64,000 nt of DNA, from the NCBI GenBank assembly GCA_949519155.1, contig CATIQU010000035.1:248001-312000 (forward strand). Direction: 5' to 3'. This document shows, one piece after another, positions 1 to 9,725 of the stretch. A program made the position numbers and the translations under genes. The notes under the pieces were generated by a model. It searched no databases. It saw only the letters and a list, made by a program, of their open reading frames with translations, and had not been told where the DNA came from. The stretch's first letter is position 1; the number at the start of each line of letters is the position of its first letter. This DNA is from Polaribacter sp. SA4-10 (GTDB lineage: Bacteria; Bacteroidota; Bacteroidia; Flavobacteriales; Flavobacteriaceae).

Positions 1-2701
1 TATTTTCTTTTTTCTTTTGTATCGCTTTCTTTAAAAGGGCTTCTTTTTTATTCTCTTTACTGGGAAGCGCTAACTCAGAAGGATTTTGAACAGAAGCTAC
101 ATCCATTGGTAACGTTTCTTCGATAACCTCTTTTTCTATCACTTCCATATTATCAGATGAAGGTTCTTCTGGTTCATCAAAGGGCAATGACTCCAATAAA
201 TTTACCTGCTTAATTTTATTGGTGGTCAATTGATTTCCTTGTGCTTTGATTCCTTTGATAGAAATAAAAGTTTCAAAATTGATGGTTTGATTTTCAATAT
301 TTCTTTTGGAATACACAATTTCTGCCATCGGCCTGTAATCTGTCGCCACAATTTCTAGTTGCGATTTCGGATGATCGCCAAAAAGAGTTTCTTCTTTGTC
401 AGTGGTTTCCATTAAAAAACGTTTGATGTAATAACGCTCTTTCTCTCCATCAAAATAAATTGCAGAAATGGGTTTGTTTGGTTTCCATTTTTCCAACACA
501 ATCATATCATTTTCAAAATGCATGGCCAAATCTGGTTTTACCGCTTTTGCTTTTCCACTTTGTGAAATGATTAACAACTTGTCTTCTGCTTTAAATTCTC
601 CTAAAAGATCTCCTCTATCGTCTACATTTAAACGTTGTACAGCTTCATCAAACCATATTTTACGTGGTTTTAAGGTAGAAACTCCTGCTGATTTAAAATC
701 GATAGATTTGATAGTGTATTTGGTAATTGTGTTTCCTCTTACTGCCCTACCTTTTACACCAAGGTCTGCAAAATCAAGATCCCACTTCAGCTTCTTAACA
801 CTTCCAACAGCTCTTAAATTTACGGTAACTAGTTCCGCCTCTCCGTTTGGATTTGCTGTAAAATACAACACTTTAGAACCTTTATTTTCATTGGTTAAAT
901 CGTACTCTTTATCTCGCGTAACCGAAGTAACATTAAAACGCTTCATATAAGAAGGGCCTTTTGCACCATCTCGATACATAAAATTATAAACCGTTCGTTT
1001 GTCTTTCTTTTTAAAAATGGCGACATGAATAATGTCTTTTCCAACAAAGATTTTTGAATCTATTTTGGTCACCATCATTTTACCGTCTTTTCTAAAAACA
1101 ATCACATCATCGATGTCCGAACAATCCGTTACAAATTCATCTCTTTTTAGTGAAGTACCAATAAAACCTTCTTCTCTATTTACATAAAGCTTGGCGTTGT
1201 TCATGGCTACCTTAGAGGCAACGATATCATCAAATATTCTAATGTCTGTTTTGCGTTCTTTTCCTTTTCCGTAGGTTTCTTTTAAACGCTTAAAGTAATC
1301 GATTGCAAATACAATTAAGTTGGCTAAATGCCCTTTTACAACAGCAATCTTATCTTCTAAACCTTGTATAAATTGTTTGGCTTTGTCGATATCAAATTTT
1401 GATATTTTCTTGATTCTAATTTCTGTCAAACGAACAATATCTTCCTCTGTGATTGCACGTTTTAAATGTTTTATATGTGGCTTTAATCCAGCATCAATTG
1501 CTTGGATAACGCCTTCCCAAGTTTCTTGGTCTTCAATATCTCGATAGATTCTGTTTTCAATAAAAATACGTTCCAAAGAAGAAAAATGCCATTGTTCTTC
1601 CAATTCGTTTAATTGAATCTCTAATTCCTTTTTCAACAAGTCCACCGTTAAATCTGTAGAATGTTTTAACATTTCGGTAACGCCTACAAAAACGGGTTTG
1701 TTATCTTCAATAGTACAACACAAGGGTGAAATAGAATTTTCACAATTTGTAAATGCATACAGCGCATCAATGGTTTTATCTGGCGAAACATTTGGAGGTA
1801 AATGCACTAATATTTCTACTTCTGCAGCAGTGTTATCTTCTATTTTTTTAATTTTTATTTTACCTTTTTCATTGGCTTTTATAATACTGTCAATAAGTGT
1901 TGTAGTCGTCGTTCCAAAAGGAATTTCATTGATAACCAATGTCTTTTTGTCCAATTGAGCAATTTTTGCTCGAACACGCACTTTTCCACCGCGTTTTCCG
2001 TCATTATAATTGGTGAAATCTGCAATTCCGCCCGTTAAAAAATCGGGTAAAATAGTAAAACTTCTTCCTTTTAAATACTTGATGGAAGCATCTATGAGTT
2101 CAATAAAGTTATGAGGAAGGATTTTGGTGGATAATCCGACTGCAATCCCCTCTGCTCCTTGTGCCAATAGTAATGGGAATTTTACCGGCAAATCTATCGG
2201 TTCTTTTCTTCTCCCATCATACGACATTTTCCAATCTGTAGTTTTCGGATTAAAAACAACATCCAAAGCAAATTTTGACAAACGAGCTTCAATATATCGA
2301 GAGGCTGCTGCACGATCTCCTGTAAGAATATTCCCCCAGTTACCTTGCATGTCAATCAGCAATTCTTTTTGACCAATTTGCACCATAGCATCTGCAATGG
2401 AAGCGTCTCCATGCGGGTGATATTGCATGGTATGCCCAACTATGTTCGCTACTTTGTTGTAACGGCCATCGTCCAAGTCTTTCATAGAATGCATAATTCT
2501 ACGCTGCACTGGTTTTAATCCATCTTCTAAGGACGGAACCGCTCTTTCTAAAATTACATACGAAGCATAATCTAGAAACCACTCTTTGTACATCCCTGTG
2601 ACTTTGGTGATGGTTTCAACGGGTTCAGCATGATGATCAAGCCCCCCTGTTTGATTCTTTAATTCTTCTTGGTGTTCGTTGTCGTTTATTTCTTCACTCA
2701 T
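1..2701 (-). CDS. parC: DNA topoisomerase IV subunit A (3' end beyond window)
   Basis: Reverse-strand translation from ATG at 2701: MSEEINDNEHQEELKNQTGGLDHHAEPVETITKVTGMYKEWFLDYASYVILERAVPSLEDGLKPVQRRIMHSM...; type IIA topoisomerase A subunit. Runs off the window, so absent from the ORF track. Confidence 0.95.
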   Translation of the reverse strand, partial: MSEEINDNEHQEELKNQTGGLDHHAEPVETITKVTGMYKEWFLDYASYVILERAVPSLEDGLKPVQRRIMHSMKDLDDGRYNKVANIVGHTMQYHPHGDASIADAMVQIGQKELLIDMQGNWGNILTGDRAAASRYIEARLSKFALDVVFNPKTTDWKMSYDGRRKEPIDLPVKFPLLLAQGAEGIAVGLSTKILPHNFIELIDASIKYLKGRSFTILPDFLTGGIADFTNYNDGKRGGKVRVRAKIAQLDKKTLVINEIPFGTTTTTLIDSIIKANEKGKIKIKKIEDNTAAEVEILVHLPPNVSPDKTIDALYAFTNCENSISPLCCTIEDNKPVFVGVTEMLKHSTDLTVDLLKKELEIQLNELEEQWHFSSLERIFIENRIYRDIEDQETWEGVIQAIDAGLKPHIKHLKRAITEEDIVRLTEIRIKKISKFDIDKAKQFIQGLEDKIAVVKGHLANLIVFAIDYFKRLKETYGKGKERKTDIRIFDDIVASKVAMNNAKLYVNREEGFIGTSLKRDEFVTDCSDIDDVIVFRKDGKMMVTKIDSKIFVGKDIIHVAIFKKKDKRTVYNFMYRDGAKGPSYMKRFNVTSVTRDKEYDLTNENKGSKVLYFTANPNGEAELVTVNLRAVGSVKKLKWDLDFADLGVKGRAVRGNTITKYTIKSIDFKSAGVSTLKPRKIWFDEAVQRLNVDDRGDLLGEFKAEDKLLIISQSGKAKAVKPDLAMHFENDMIVLEKWKPNKPISAIYFDGEKERYYIKRFLMETTDKEETLFGDHPKSQLEIVATDYRPMAEIVYSKRNIENQTINFETFISIKGIKAQGNQLTTNKIKQVNLLESLPFDEPEEPSSDNMEVIEKEVIEETLPMDVASVQNPSELALPSKENKKEALLKKAIQKKKEN

Positions 2702-2744
2702 TTAAAAAAACGTTTATTCGTTTAATTGTATAATTATTTATTTT

Positions 2745-2825
2745 GGGCGTTCCCTAAAAAGGTCGGACTTTCCGTTCTATCTTTTTATGAAAATAAAAAG
2801 GATGCCACTTCAATCCCTAATGCAG
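2745..2825. repeat. ~80-nt structured intergenic repeat-like element with perfect 8-bp hairpin
   Basis: GGGCGTTCCCTAAAAAGGTCGGACTTTCCGTTCTATCTTTTTATGAAAATAAAAAGGATGCCACTTCAATCCCTAATGC; CTTTTTAT(2781-2788)-GAAA-ATAAAAAG(2793-2800), outer GCGTT/AATGC pairing. Resembles, from memory, a GGGCGTTCCC...GGTCGGGCTTT...CAATCCCTAACGC repeat of Flavobacteriaceae genomes (not checked). Confidence 0.5.
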
Positions 2826-2838
2826 GCGTACTTGCCAA

Positions 2839-3370
2839 CTATTTTCTATATCCAATTTTTATTCTTTCGTTCTTAGTCTCTTTCTTTTCAATCAACTCAT
2901 CCAAGTAAAAAACACCAATTCTATATTCCTACTTTGATTGGTTACTTTTTTTTTGATTTCCTCTATTTCTAATCGCAAACTTAAATTATCAGTTAATAAT
3001 TCTCGCATTTTTGTAAAAACTCTAATGATTCTAATATTTACAGCAATTGCTCTATCGCTTCTTAACACACAAGAAAGCATTGCTAATCCTTGCTCTGTGA
3101 ATACCATTGGCACGTAACGTAAACCCATATTTTCTGAATTGGAGGTGCCAAATTGACGCCTCCAATTTAGAAGCTCTTCTTTTGACAATTCAAACATGAA
3201 GTATTCAGGAAAACGTTCGATATTTCTACGAACCTGTCTTTTAATAATTTCGTTTCCACTTGATATAATTCCGCCAAGTCTCTATCTAACATTACTTTTT
3301 GATTCCGAATCAAATAGATTTTATTCGTGATAATTTCATCTGGAATTAATAAGCTTTCTTCTTCTTTCAT
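2839..3370 (-). pseudogene. ORF6N-domain DNA-binding protein, frameshifted
   Basis: ORFs 3167..3370 (IPDEIITNKIYLIRNQKVMLDRDLAELYQVETKLLK) and 2892..3197 (MFELSKEELLNWRRQFGTSNSENMGLRYVPMVFTEQGLAMLSCVLRSDRAIAVNIRIIRVFTKMREL) are consecutive parts of one ORF6N protein. +1 nt in the AAAA run near 3247 gives RQVRRNIERFPEYFMFELSKEE; +1 nt in the T run near 2920 gives YLDELIEKKETKNERIKIGYRK*. Confidence 0.8.
3137..3167. repeat. intragenic palindrome in ORF6N gene
   Basis: AATTGGAGG-TGCCAAATTGACG-CCTCCAATT: 9-bp perfect arms, 13-nt spacer; encodes LNWRRQFGTSNS on the minus strand. Confidence 0.8.
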
Positions 3371-3380
3371 TTTTTATAAT

Positions 3381-3407
3381 CTTGAGGTCACAATTTGCAT
3401 CCTCAAG
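3381..3407. promoter_or_regulatory. palindrome immediately upstream of ORF6N start, possible operator
   Basis: CTTGAGG-TCACAATTTGCAT-CCTCAAG: 7-bp perfect arms, same 13-nt spacer geometry and GAGG-N3-CAAWTTG-N3-CCTC core as 3137..3167. Confidence 0.55.
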
Positions 3408-3450
3408 TTGATTTTCCTTTTTCGAAATTACGCTTAATTATATTTCTTTT

Positions 3451-5310
3451 CTAACCTTCATCCTCAATAGTATCCAACTCTACTTTTAAATTCTCGATGA
3501 TAAATTTCTGTCTATCTGGAGTGTTTTTACCCATGTAGAATTGCAACATTTCTTCGATTGACATTTCTTTGTCTAACATTACTGGATCTAATCGGATATC
3601 ATCTCCAATAAAATGAACAAACTCATTCGGTGAAATCTCCCCCAAACCTTTAAATCGAGTTATTTCTGGCTTTCCTCTTAACTTTTCAATGGCAGTTCGT
3701 TTTTCTTCGTCAGAATAACAGTAAAATGTTTCTTTCTTATTTCGAACTCGAAACAAAGGCGTTTCTAAAATATACAAATGCCCTTCTTTGATTAGTTCTG
3801 GAAAAAATTGCAAGAAAAAAGTAATTAACAATAAGCGAATATGCATTCCATCAACATCAGCATCCGTAGCAATAACAATATTGTTATAACGTAAATCTTC
3901 TAATCCGTCCTCAATATTCAGTGCAGCTTGTAATAAATTAAATTCTTCGTTTTCATACACAATTTTCTTACTCAATCCGTAAGAATTTAAAGGCTTTCCT
4001 TTTAAACTAAAAACGGCTTGTGTGTTTACATTTCTCGATTTGGTAATGGAACCTGAGGCAGAGTCTCCCTCAGTAATAAATAAGGTAGATTCTAAGTAGT
4101 TTTCTTTTTTAATATCTCCTAAATGGACTCTACAATCACGTAATTTTTTATTATGCAAACTCGATTTCTTGGCTCTATCTCTTGCGAGTTTTCGAATTCC
4201 TGAAAGTTCTTTTCGTTCTTTTTCTGCTTGGATTATCTTCTTTTGAAGTTTCTCTGCTACATTTGCGTTTTTATGCAAATAATTGTCAAGCTGTGTTTTT
4301 ACAAAATCGTTGATATAAGATCTTACTGTTGATAAGTCCCCTCCCATTTCTGTAGAACCCAACTTCGTTTTAGTCTGACTTTCAAAAATTGGTTCCATCA
4401 CTTTGATAGCAATGGCAGAAATGATTGATTTTCGCACATCTGATGCTTCAAAGTTTTTCCCGTAAAACTCTCGAATTGTTTTTACAATGGCTTCTCTAAA
4501 TGCAGATTGATGCGTTCCTCCCTGTGTGGTATATTGTCCGTTAACAAACGAATGGTATTCTTCTGAATATTGTGTTTTACTGTGTGTAATAGCAACTTCG
4601 ATATCATTTCCTTTTAGATGAATTATTGGATACAACATATCACTTTGATTGTTGTTGTCTTCTAATAAATCTTTTAAGCCGTTTTCTGAAAAGAATTTTT
4701 CTCCGTTAAAAATAATGGTCAATCCTGGATTTAAATACACATAATACTTTAACATTTTTGCTACATACTCATTTCTGTATTTATAGTTTTTAAAAATAGC
4801 TTCATCTGGAATAAATGAAACTTTAGTTCCTTTTCTTCGAGAAGTTTCTTCTAAGAACTCTTGGTCTGTCAGATTTCCTTGACTGAACTCTGCCGAAGCA
4901 GATTTTCCATCCCTGGAAGATTCTACTCTAAAAAAAGAAGACAATGCATTTACCGCTTTGGTACCAACACCGTTTAAACCTACCGATTTTTTAAAGGCTT
5001 TCGAATCGTATTTTCCACCAGTATTCATTTTAGAAACCACATCAACAACCTTTCCTAAAGGAATTCCTCGACCATAATCACGCACAGTAACTTTACTTCC
5101 TTGAATAGAAATTTCAATAGTTTTTCCTGCTCCCATGACATATTCGTCAATGGAATTATCTAAGACTTCTTTTACCAAAATATAGATACCGTCATCTGCA
5201 GAAGAGCCATCGCCCAACTTACCGATGTACATTCCCGGACGCATTCTTATATGCTCTTTCCAATCTAATGACCGAATATTATCTTCTGTATATTTTGTTT
5301 CTTGACTCAT
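3451..5310 (-). CDS. parE: DNA topoisomerase IV subunit B
   Basis: 619 aa, [33 protein letters not shown] and [11 protein letters not shown] motifs of type IIA topoisomerase B subunits. Confidence 0.95.
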   Translation of the reverse strand: MSQETKYTEDNIRSLDWKEHIRMRPGMYIGKLGDGSSADDGIYILVKEVLDNSIDEYVMGAGKTIEISIQGSKVTVRDYGRGIPLGKVVDVVSKMNTGGKYDSKAFKKSVGLNGVGTKAVNALSSFFRVESSRDGKSASAEFSQGNLTDQEFLEETSRRKGTKVSFIPDEAIFKNYKYRNEYVAKMLKYYVYLNPGLTIIFNGEKFFSENGLKDLLEDNNNQSDMLYPIIHLKGNDIEVAITHSKTQYSEEYHSFVNGQYTTQGGTHQSAFREAIVKTIREFYGKNFEASDVRKSIISAIAIKVMEPIFESQTKTKLGSTEMGGDLSTVRSYINDFVKTQLDNYLHKNANVAEKLQKKIIQAEKERKELSGIRKLARDRAKKSSLHNKKLRDCRVHLGDIKKENYLESTLFITEGDSASGSITKSRNVNTQAVFSLKGKPLNSYGLSKKIVYENEEFNLLQAALNIEDGLEDLRYNNIVIATDADVDGMHIRLLLITFFLQFFPELIKEGHLYILETPLFRVRNKKETFYCYSDEEKRTAIEKLRGKPEITRFKGLGEISPNEFVHFIGDDIRLDPVMLDKEMSIEEMLQFYMGKNTPDRQKFIIENLKVELDTIEDEG

Positions 5311-5600
5311 AAAATAGCTTACTACAATTAAGTGTGAAGTGATAGCTAAAATAAGATTTAACCTAGAAAAACAAAATGCCTTTGTTAATTAGTTATCAAC
5401 AGGATTTCAACGAAGATTTGAAAGTACTTTTAGTCTTCTTTTCACAGAATTCACACGGTTCTAAAAATAAAAAAAACAGCCTTTAAAAAAACGTATTTAA
5501 CGTAAAAATCACAATAAAAAACAATTTGTTATATTTTTAAACAAATAATGCCATCTCTTGTAATTTGGCTAGTTTTACAGCAAAATAAAACTATACATTC

Positions 5601-6845
5601 GTGGAAAGAACACAACTTTTAGCATTGGCAAACAAATACGGGAGTCCGTTATATGTTTATGATACCGATAAAATTGAATCACAGTACAACAGATTGACAA
5701 ATGCTTTTAGCAGCGTAAAAAGCTTAAAATTAAATTATGCAGTAAAAGCGCTTTCAAACATCAATATATTAAAATTCTTCAAGAATATTGGTGCTGGTTT
5801 AGATACAGTTTCAATACAGGAAGTACAATTAGGATTGACCACAGGAATAGACCCTAAAAAAATTATTTTCACCCCCAATGGTGTTTCTTTAAAAGAAATT
5901 GAAGAAGTTGCAAAATTAGGCGTTCAAATTAATATTGACAACCTATCCATTTTAGAATTATTTGGTCAAAAACATCCAGAAATCCCAGTTTGTATTCGCA
6001 TCAACCCACACATTATGGCAGGGGGGAATTCTAAAATTTCTGTGGGACATATCGATTCTAAATTTGGGATATCTATTCATCAAGTACCACACATTAAACG
6101 TGTTGTAGAAAATACAGGTATGAATATCAATGGAATTCACATGCATACAGGGTCTGATATTTTAGACATCGATACTTTTTTGCGTGCAACAGAAATTTTA
6201 TTTGATGTTGCTAAACAGTTTGACAACATCGATTTTATTGATTTCGGAAGTGGATTCAAAGTACCTTATAAAGAAGGAGATATTTCGACAGATATAGAAC
6301 AATTAGGATTACAATTATCAGAACGATTTAATGCGTTTTGTTTAGAATATGGTAAAGAAATTACCCTCATGTTTGAACCAGGTAAATTTTTAGTTTCCGA
6401 TGCAGGCGTATTTTTAGCAAAAGTAAATGTTGTCAAACAAACCACTTCCACTGTTTTTGCACATGTAGATTCTGGTTTCAACCATTTGGTAAGACCCATG
6501 ATGTATGACTCCTATCACCACATTACCAACATTTCAAATCCAGCAGGAAGAGATCGTTATTACTCAGTTGTAGGCTACATTTGTGAGACCGACACTTTTG
6601 GTTCTAACAGAAGAATTCCAGAAATCTCTGAAGAAGATGTCTTGTGTTTTCATAATACTGGTGCTTATTGTTTCTCTATGGCATCCAACTACAATTCTCG
6701 GTATTTACCCGCAGAAGTAATGGTACATCAAGGAAAAGATTATCTAATTAGAAAAAGACAAACCATTGAAGACATTTTACACAATCAAGAAATTGTTTCC
6801 TTTGATTATATTGAAGAAAATAAAACGGTAGCCATTAAAGCTTAA
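5601..6845 (+). CDS. lysA: diaminopimelate decarboxylase
   Basis: PLP-dependent decarboxylase; YAVKALSN, MHTGSDI, DFGSGF, EPGKFLVSDAG motifs; GTG start. Confidence 0.92.
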   Translation: MERTQLLALANKYGSPLYVYDTDKIESQYNRLTNAFSSVKSLKLNYAVKALSNINILKFFKNIGAGLDTVSIQEVQLGLTTGIDPKKIIFTPNGVSLKEIEEVAKLGVQINIDNLSILELFGQKHPEIPVCIRINPHIMAGGNSKISVGHIDSKFGISIHQVPHIKRVVENTGMNINGIHMHTGSDILDIDTFLRATEILFDVAKQFDNIDFIDFGSGFKVPYKEGDISTDIEQLGLQLSERFNAFCLEYGKEITLMFEPGKFLVSDAGVFLAKVNVVKQTTSTVFAHVDSGFNHLVRPMMYDSYHHITNISNPAGRDRYYSVVGYICETDTFGSNRRIPEISEEDVLCFHNTGAYCFSMASNYNSRYLPAEVMVHQGKDYLIRKRQTIEDILHNQEIVSFDYIEENKTVAIKA

Positions 6846-6865
6846 AAAGAATTACTTAAATTGTA

Positions 6866-6909
6866 CCACAAATTCACAACGCTTAATTTTGTGAATTTGT
6901 GGTTTTTTT
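6866..6909 (+). terminator. intrinsic terminator of lysA
   Basis: CCACAAATTCACAA-cgcttaatt-TTGTGAATTTGTGG followed by TTTTTTT. Confidence 0.85.
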
Positions 6910-6932
6910 ATAACTTTTAACCCTTTTGTTCA

Positions 6933-7445
6933 ATGAAAATTCAACTTTCTACAATTAATGAAATTCCAGAGATCATCGAAATTATTGAGGATGCGAAAGC
7001 TTATTTGGCTTCTTTAAAAATTGAGCAATGGCAAAATGGATATCCAAATGTAACACAAGTTGAACACGATATTTTAAAAGGAGAAAGTTACGTGATGCTT
7101 AATGTTGAAAATCAAGTGATCGCAACTTCAATGTTTACTACAAAAAAAGAACCAACCTATAAAATCATTGAAGGAAATTGGCAAATTAATGAGACCAAAC
7201 CATACGGAGTTATCCATAGAATGGCTATTAAAAAGGAATTTCGAAAATTAGGTTTAGCAACGCTTTTATTCAATGAATTTCATCAACAACTAAAAATCAA
7301 AAACATACAAAGCTTAAAGATTGACACGCATGAAGAAAATCTTGGAATGCAAGCACTCATTAAAAAAATAGGCTATCAATATTGTGGTATTATCTACACC
7401 AGTTATGGTGCAAAAAGACTAGCTTTTGAGAAAGTAATTCAGTAA
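6933..7445 (+). CDS. GNAT-family N-acetyltransferase
   Basis: VIHRMAIKKEFRKLGLATLLFNEF matches the GNAT acetyl-CoA binding motif; 170 aa. Confidence 0.85.
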   Translation: MKIQLSTINEIPEIIEIIEDAKAYLASLKIEQWQNGYPNVTQVEHDILKGESYVMLNVENQVIATSMFTTKKEPTYKIIEGNWQINETKPYGVIHRMAIKKEFRKLGLATLLFNEFHQQLKIKNIQSLKIDTHEENLGMQALIKKIGYQYCGIIYTSYGAKRLAFEKVIQ

Positions 7446-7471
7446 TAATTCAATTTTAAAAATATGTTAGC

Positions 7472-7508
7472 AACCTCATAAGTTCAATTTTATGGGGTTT
7501 ATTTTTTC
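7472..7508 (+). terminator. probable intrinsic terminator
   Basis: AACCTCATAA-gttcaatt-TTATGGGGTT (one G-U) followed by a T-rich tract. Confidence 0.55.
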
Positions 7509-7528
7509 CTTAATTTGAAAACAAAAAA

Positions 7529-9652
7529 ATGCAAATTCTTTCCTATATAATTCAACAAACACAGCTAGCAGAACAGTCTATACAAAACACGCTTTCATTA
7601 TTAAACGAAGACGCTACCATTCCATTTATCGCGAGATACAGAAAGGAAATGACTGGCAATTTAAACGAGGTCCAGATTGGGAAAATTGTAAAGTTAAAAG
7701 CCCTTTTTGAGGGTTTAGAAAAACGAAAAAAAGCCATTTTAAAAGCGCTAGAAGAACAAAACGTCTTAACTCCTGAATTAACACAAAAAGTAAATAACTC
7801 AAAAGAATTAACAGCTTTAGAAGATGTGTATTTACCCTTTAAAAAGAAAAGGAAAACCAAAGCCGAAACTGCACGTTTACAAGGTTTAGAACCTTTGGCA
7901 AAAATAATTATCAGTCAACGTATAAACGACTTAAAACCTACTGCTTCAAAATACACTTCCAGTGAAGTTAAAACAATTGAAGATGCTTTAGAAGGTGCTC
8001 GTTTTATAATTGCAGAATGGATCAACGAACGTTCAGACATTAGGAATACTATTCGACGAGAATTAGAACGCTACGCAACAATTTCATCGAAAGTAATTAA
8101 GAAAGGAATAAATGCTGAAAAAGCACAAAAATTCAAAGATTACTTTGATTGGAGTGAGTCGTTACCTCGAATTCCATCGCATCGATTGTTGGCTATTTTA
8201 AGAGCAGAAAGCGAAGGTTTTATTCGTGTTAAAATAGAAATTGATTCCGAAAAAGTGCTTCAAAAAATTGAGAGTCGAATGATTCGGTATCAAAACGAAT
8301 GTGCAACACAAATACAATTTGCTATTCAAGATGCCTACAAGCGCTTATTATTTCCTTCCTTATCAAATGAAGCGTTGACAATTGCCAAAGAAAAAGCAGA
8401 TGCTGCAGCCATTCTTGTTTTTGCAAAAAACTTAAAGCAACTCCTTTTAGGTGCTCCGTTGGGCGAGAAAAGAATTCTTGCCATAGATCCAGGTTTTAGA
8501 TCGGGTTGTAAAATGGTTTGTTTGAATAAACAAGGCGAGTTATTGCATAATGAAAATATATATCCGCATGCCCCACAAAACAAATTGAAAGAAGCGGTTG
8601 ATTGCATTAGCACATTAGTTGAAAAATATGAAATTGAAGCGATTGCTATTGGAAACGGAACTGCTTCAAGAGAAACGGAGCAATTTGTTAAAAAAATCCT
8701 CTTTAAAAATGAACTTGAAATATTTGTCATTAGTGAAGCAGGTGCGTCTACTTACTCCGCATCAAAGATTGCAAGGGATGAATTCCCTAACTATGACATT
8801 ACCGTTCGTGGAGCCGTTTCTATTGGAAGAAGATTGGCAGATCCTTTGGCAGAATTGGTCAAGATTGATGCAAAATCGATTGGTGTTGGGCAATATCAAC
8901 ACGATGTAGATCAAAACCAACTGAACAATTCTTTAAAGAGTGTTGTAGAAAGTTGCGTAAATACGGTAGGAGTCAACATCAATACTGCAAGCAAATCTTT
9001 ACTCAGTTATGTTTCTGGAATTGGATCAAAGATCGCCGAAAATATTGTGAATTATAGAAATGAAAACGGTTCTTTTACTTCAAGGTCTGCGATTAAAAAA
9101 GTACCCCGTTTAGGTGGAAAAGCATTTGAACAAGCAGCTGGTTTTTTACGCATTAAAAACAGTACAAATCCATTAGATGATTCTGGAGTTCATCCCGAAA
9201 GCTACGGACTGGTAAACACCATGGCAAAGGACTTAAAAACCAATGTCACCAATTTAATAAGAAATAAAGCACTCCTTCAAAAAATAGTACTTAAAAATTA
9301 TATTTCTGATACCATCGGATTGCCAACACTACAAGACATTATTAAAGAATTGGAAAAACCTGGAGTAGACCCAAGAGAAAAAGCCAAAATGTTTTCGTTT
9401 GATCAAAATATTAAATCAATTTCAGATTTAAAAACTGGGCAACTTTTACCCGGAATTGTTAATAACGTCACAAACTTTGGGTGTTTTGTTGATCTTGGGA
9501 TTAAAGAAAGTGGCTTAATTCATGTATCTAATTTATCGGATACTTTTGTAAAAGATGTTAATACAATTGTATCTTTAAATCAACAAATTCTTGTAAAAGT
9601 ATTGGAAGTTGATGTGGTTCGAAAAAGAATTCAATTGGCTTTGGTGAAATGA
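7529..9652 (+). CDS. tex: Tex-like S1 RNA-binding transcription accessory protein
   Basis: 707 aa: Tex N-terminus, YqgF-like ILAIDPGFRSGCK, HhH region, C-terminal S1 domain PGIVNNVTNFGCFVDLGIKESGLIHVSNLSD. Confidence 0.93.
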   Translation: MQILSYIIQQTQLAEQSIQNTLSLLNEDATIPFIARYRKEMTGNLNEVQIGKIVKLKALFEGLEKRKKAILKALEEQNVLTPELTQKVNNSKELTALEDVYLPFKKKRKTKAETARLQGLEPLAKIIISQRINDLKPTASKYTSSEVKTIEDALEGARFIIAEWINERSDIRNTIRRELERYATISSKVIKKGINAEKAQKFKDYFDWSESLPRIPSHRLLAILRAESEGFIRVKIEIDSEKVLQKIESRMIRYQNECATQIQFAIQDAYKRLLFPSLSNEALTIAKEKADAAAILVFAKNLKQLLLGAPLGEKRILAIDPGFRSGCKMVCLNKQGELLHNENIYPHAPQNKLKEAVDCISTLVEKYEIEAIAIGNGTASRETEQFVKKILFKNELEIFVISEAGASTYSASKIARDEFPNYDITVRGAVSIGRRLADPLAELVKIDAKSIGVGQYQHDVDQNQLNNSLKSVVESCVNTVGVNINTASKSLLSYVSGIGSKIAENIVNYRNENGSFTSRSAIKKVPRLGGKAFEQAAGFLRIKNSTNPLDDSGVHPESYGLVNTMAKDLKTNVTNLIRNKALLQKIVLKNYISDTIGLPTLQDIIKELEKPGVDPREKAKMFSFDQNIKSISDLKTGQLLPGIVNNVTNFGCFVDLGIKESGLIHVSNLSDTFVKDVNTIVSLNQQILVKVLEVDVVRKRIQLALVK

Positions 9653-9725
9653 TAATTTACTTGACCACTTTATAAAGTAATTCCCAATTATTTCACTATT
9701 TTCGAATTCCTAAACCCCATCACCA

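Noticed and set aside
468-2372. Plus-strand ORFs at 468, 1320, 1698 and 2124
   Set aside because: All antisense to parC, whose minus-strand reading frame is continuous from 2701 to the window edge.
2726-2908. 60-aa plus-strand ORF
   Set aside because: Falls on the structured repeat and the 3' end of the ORF6N pseudogene; no protein-like signal.
5390-5402. DnaA-box-like TTATCAACA between parE and lysA
   Set aside because: Single imperfect match, no cluster, no origin-associated genes; insufficient for oriC.
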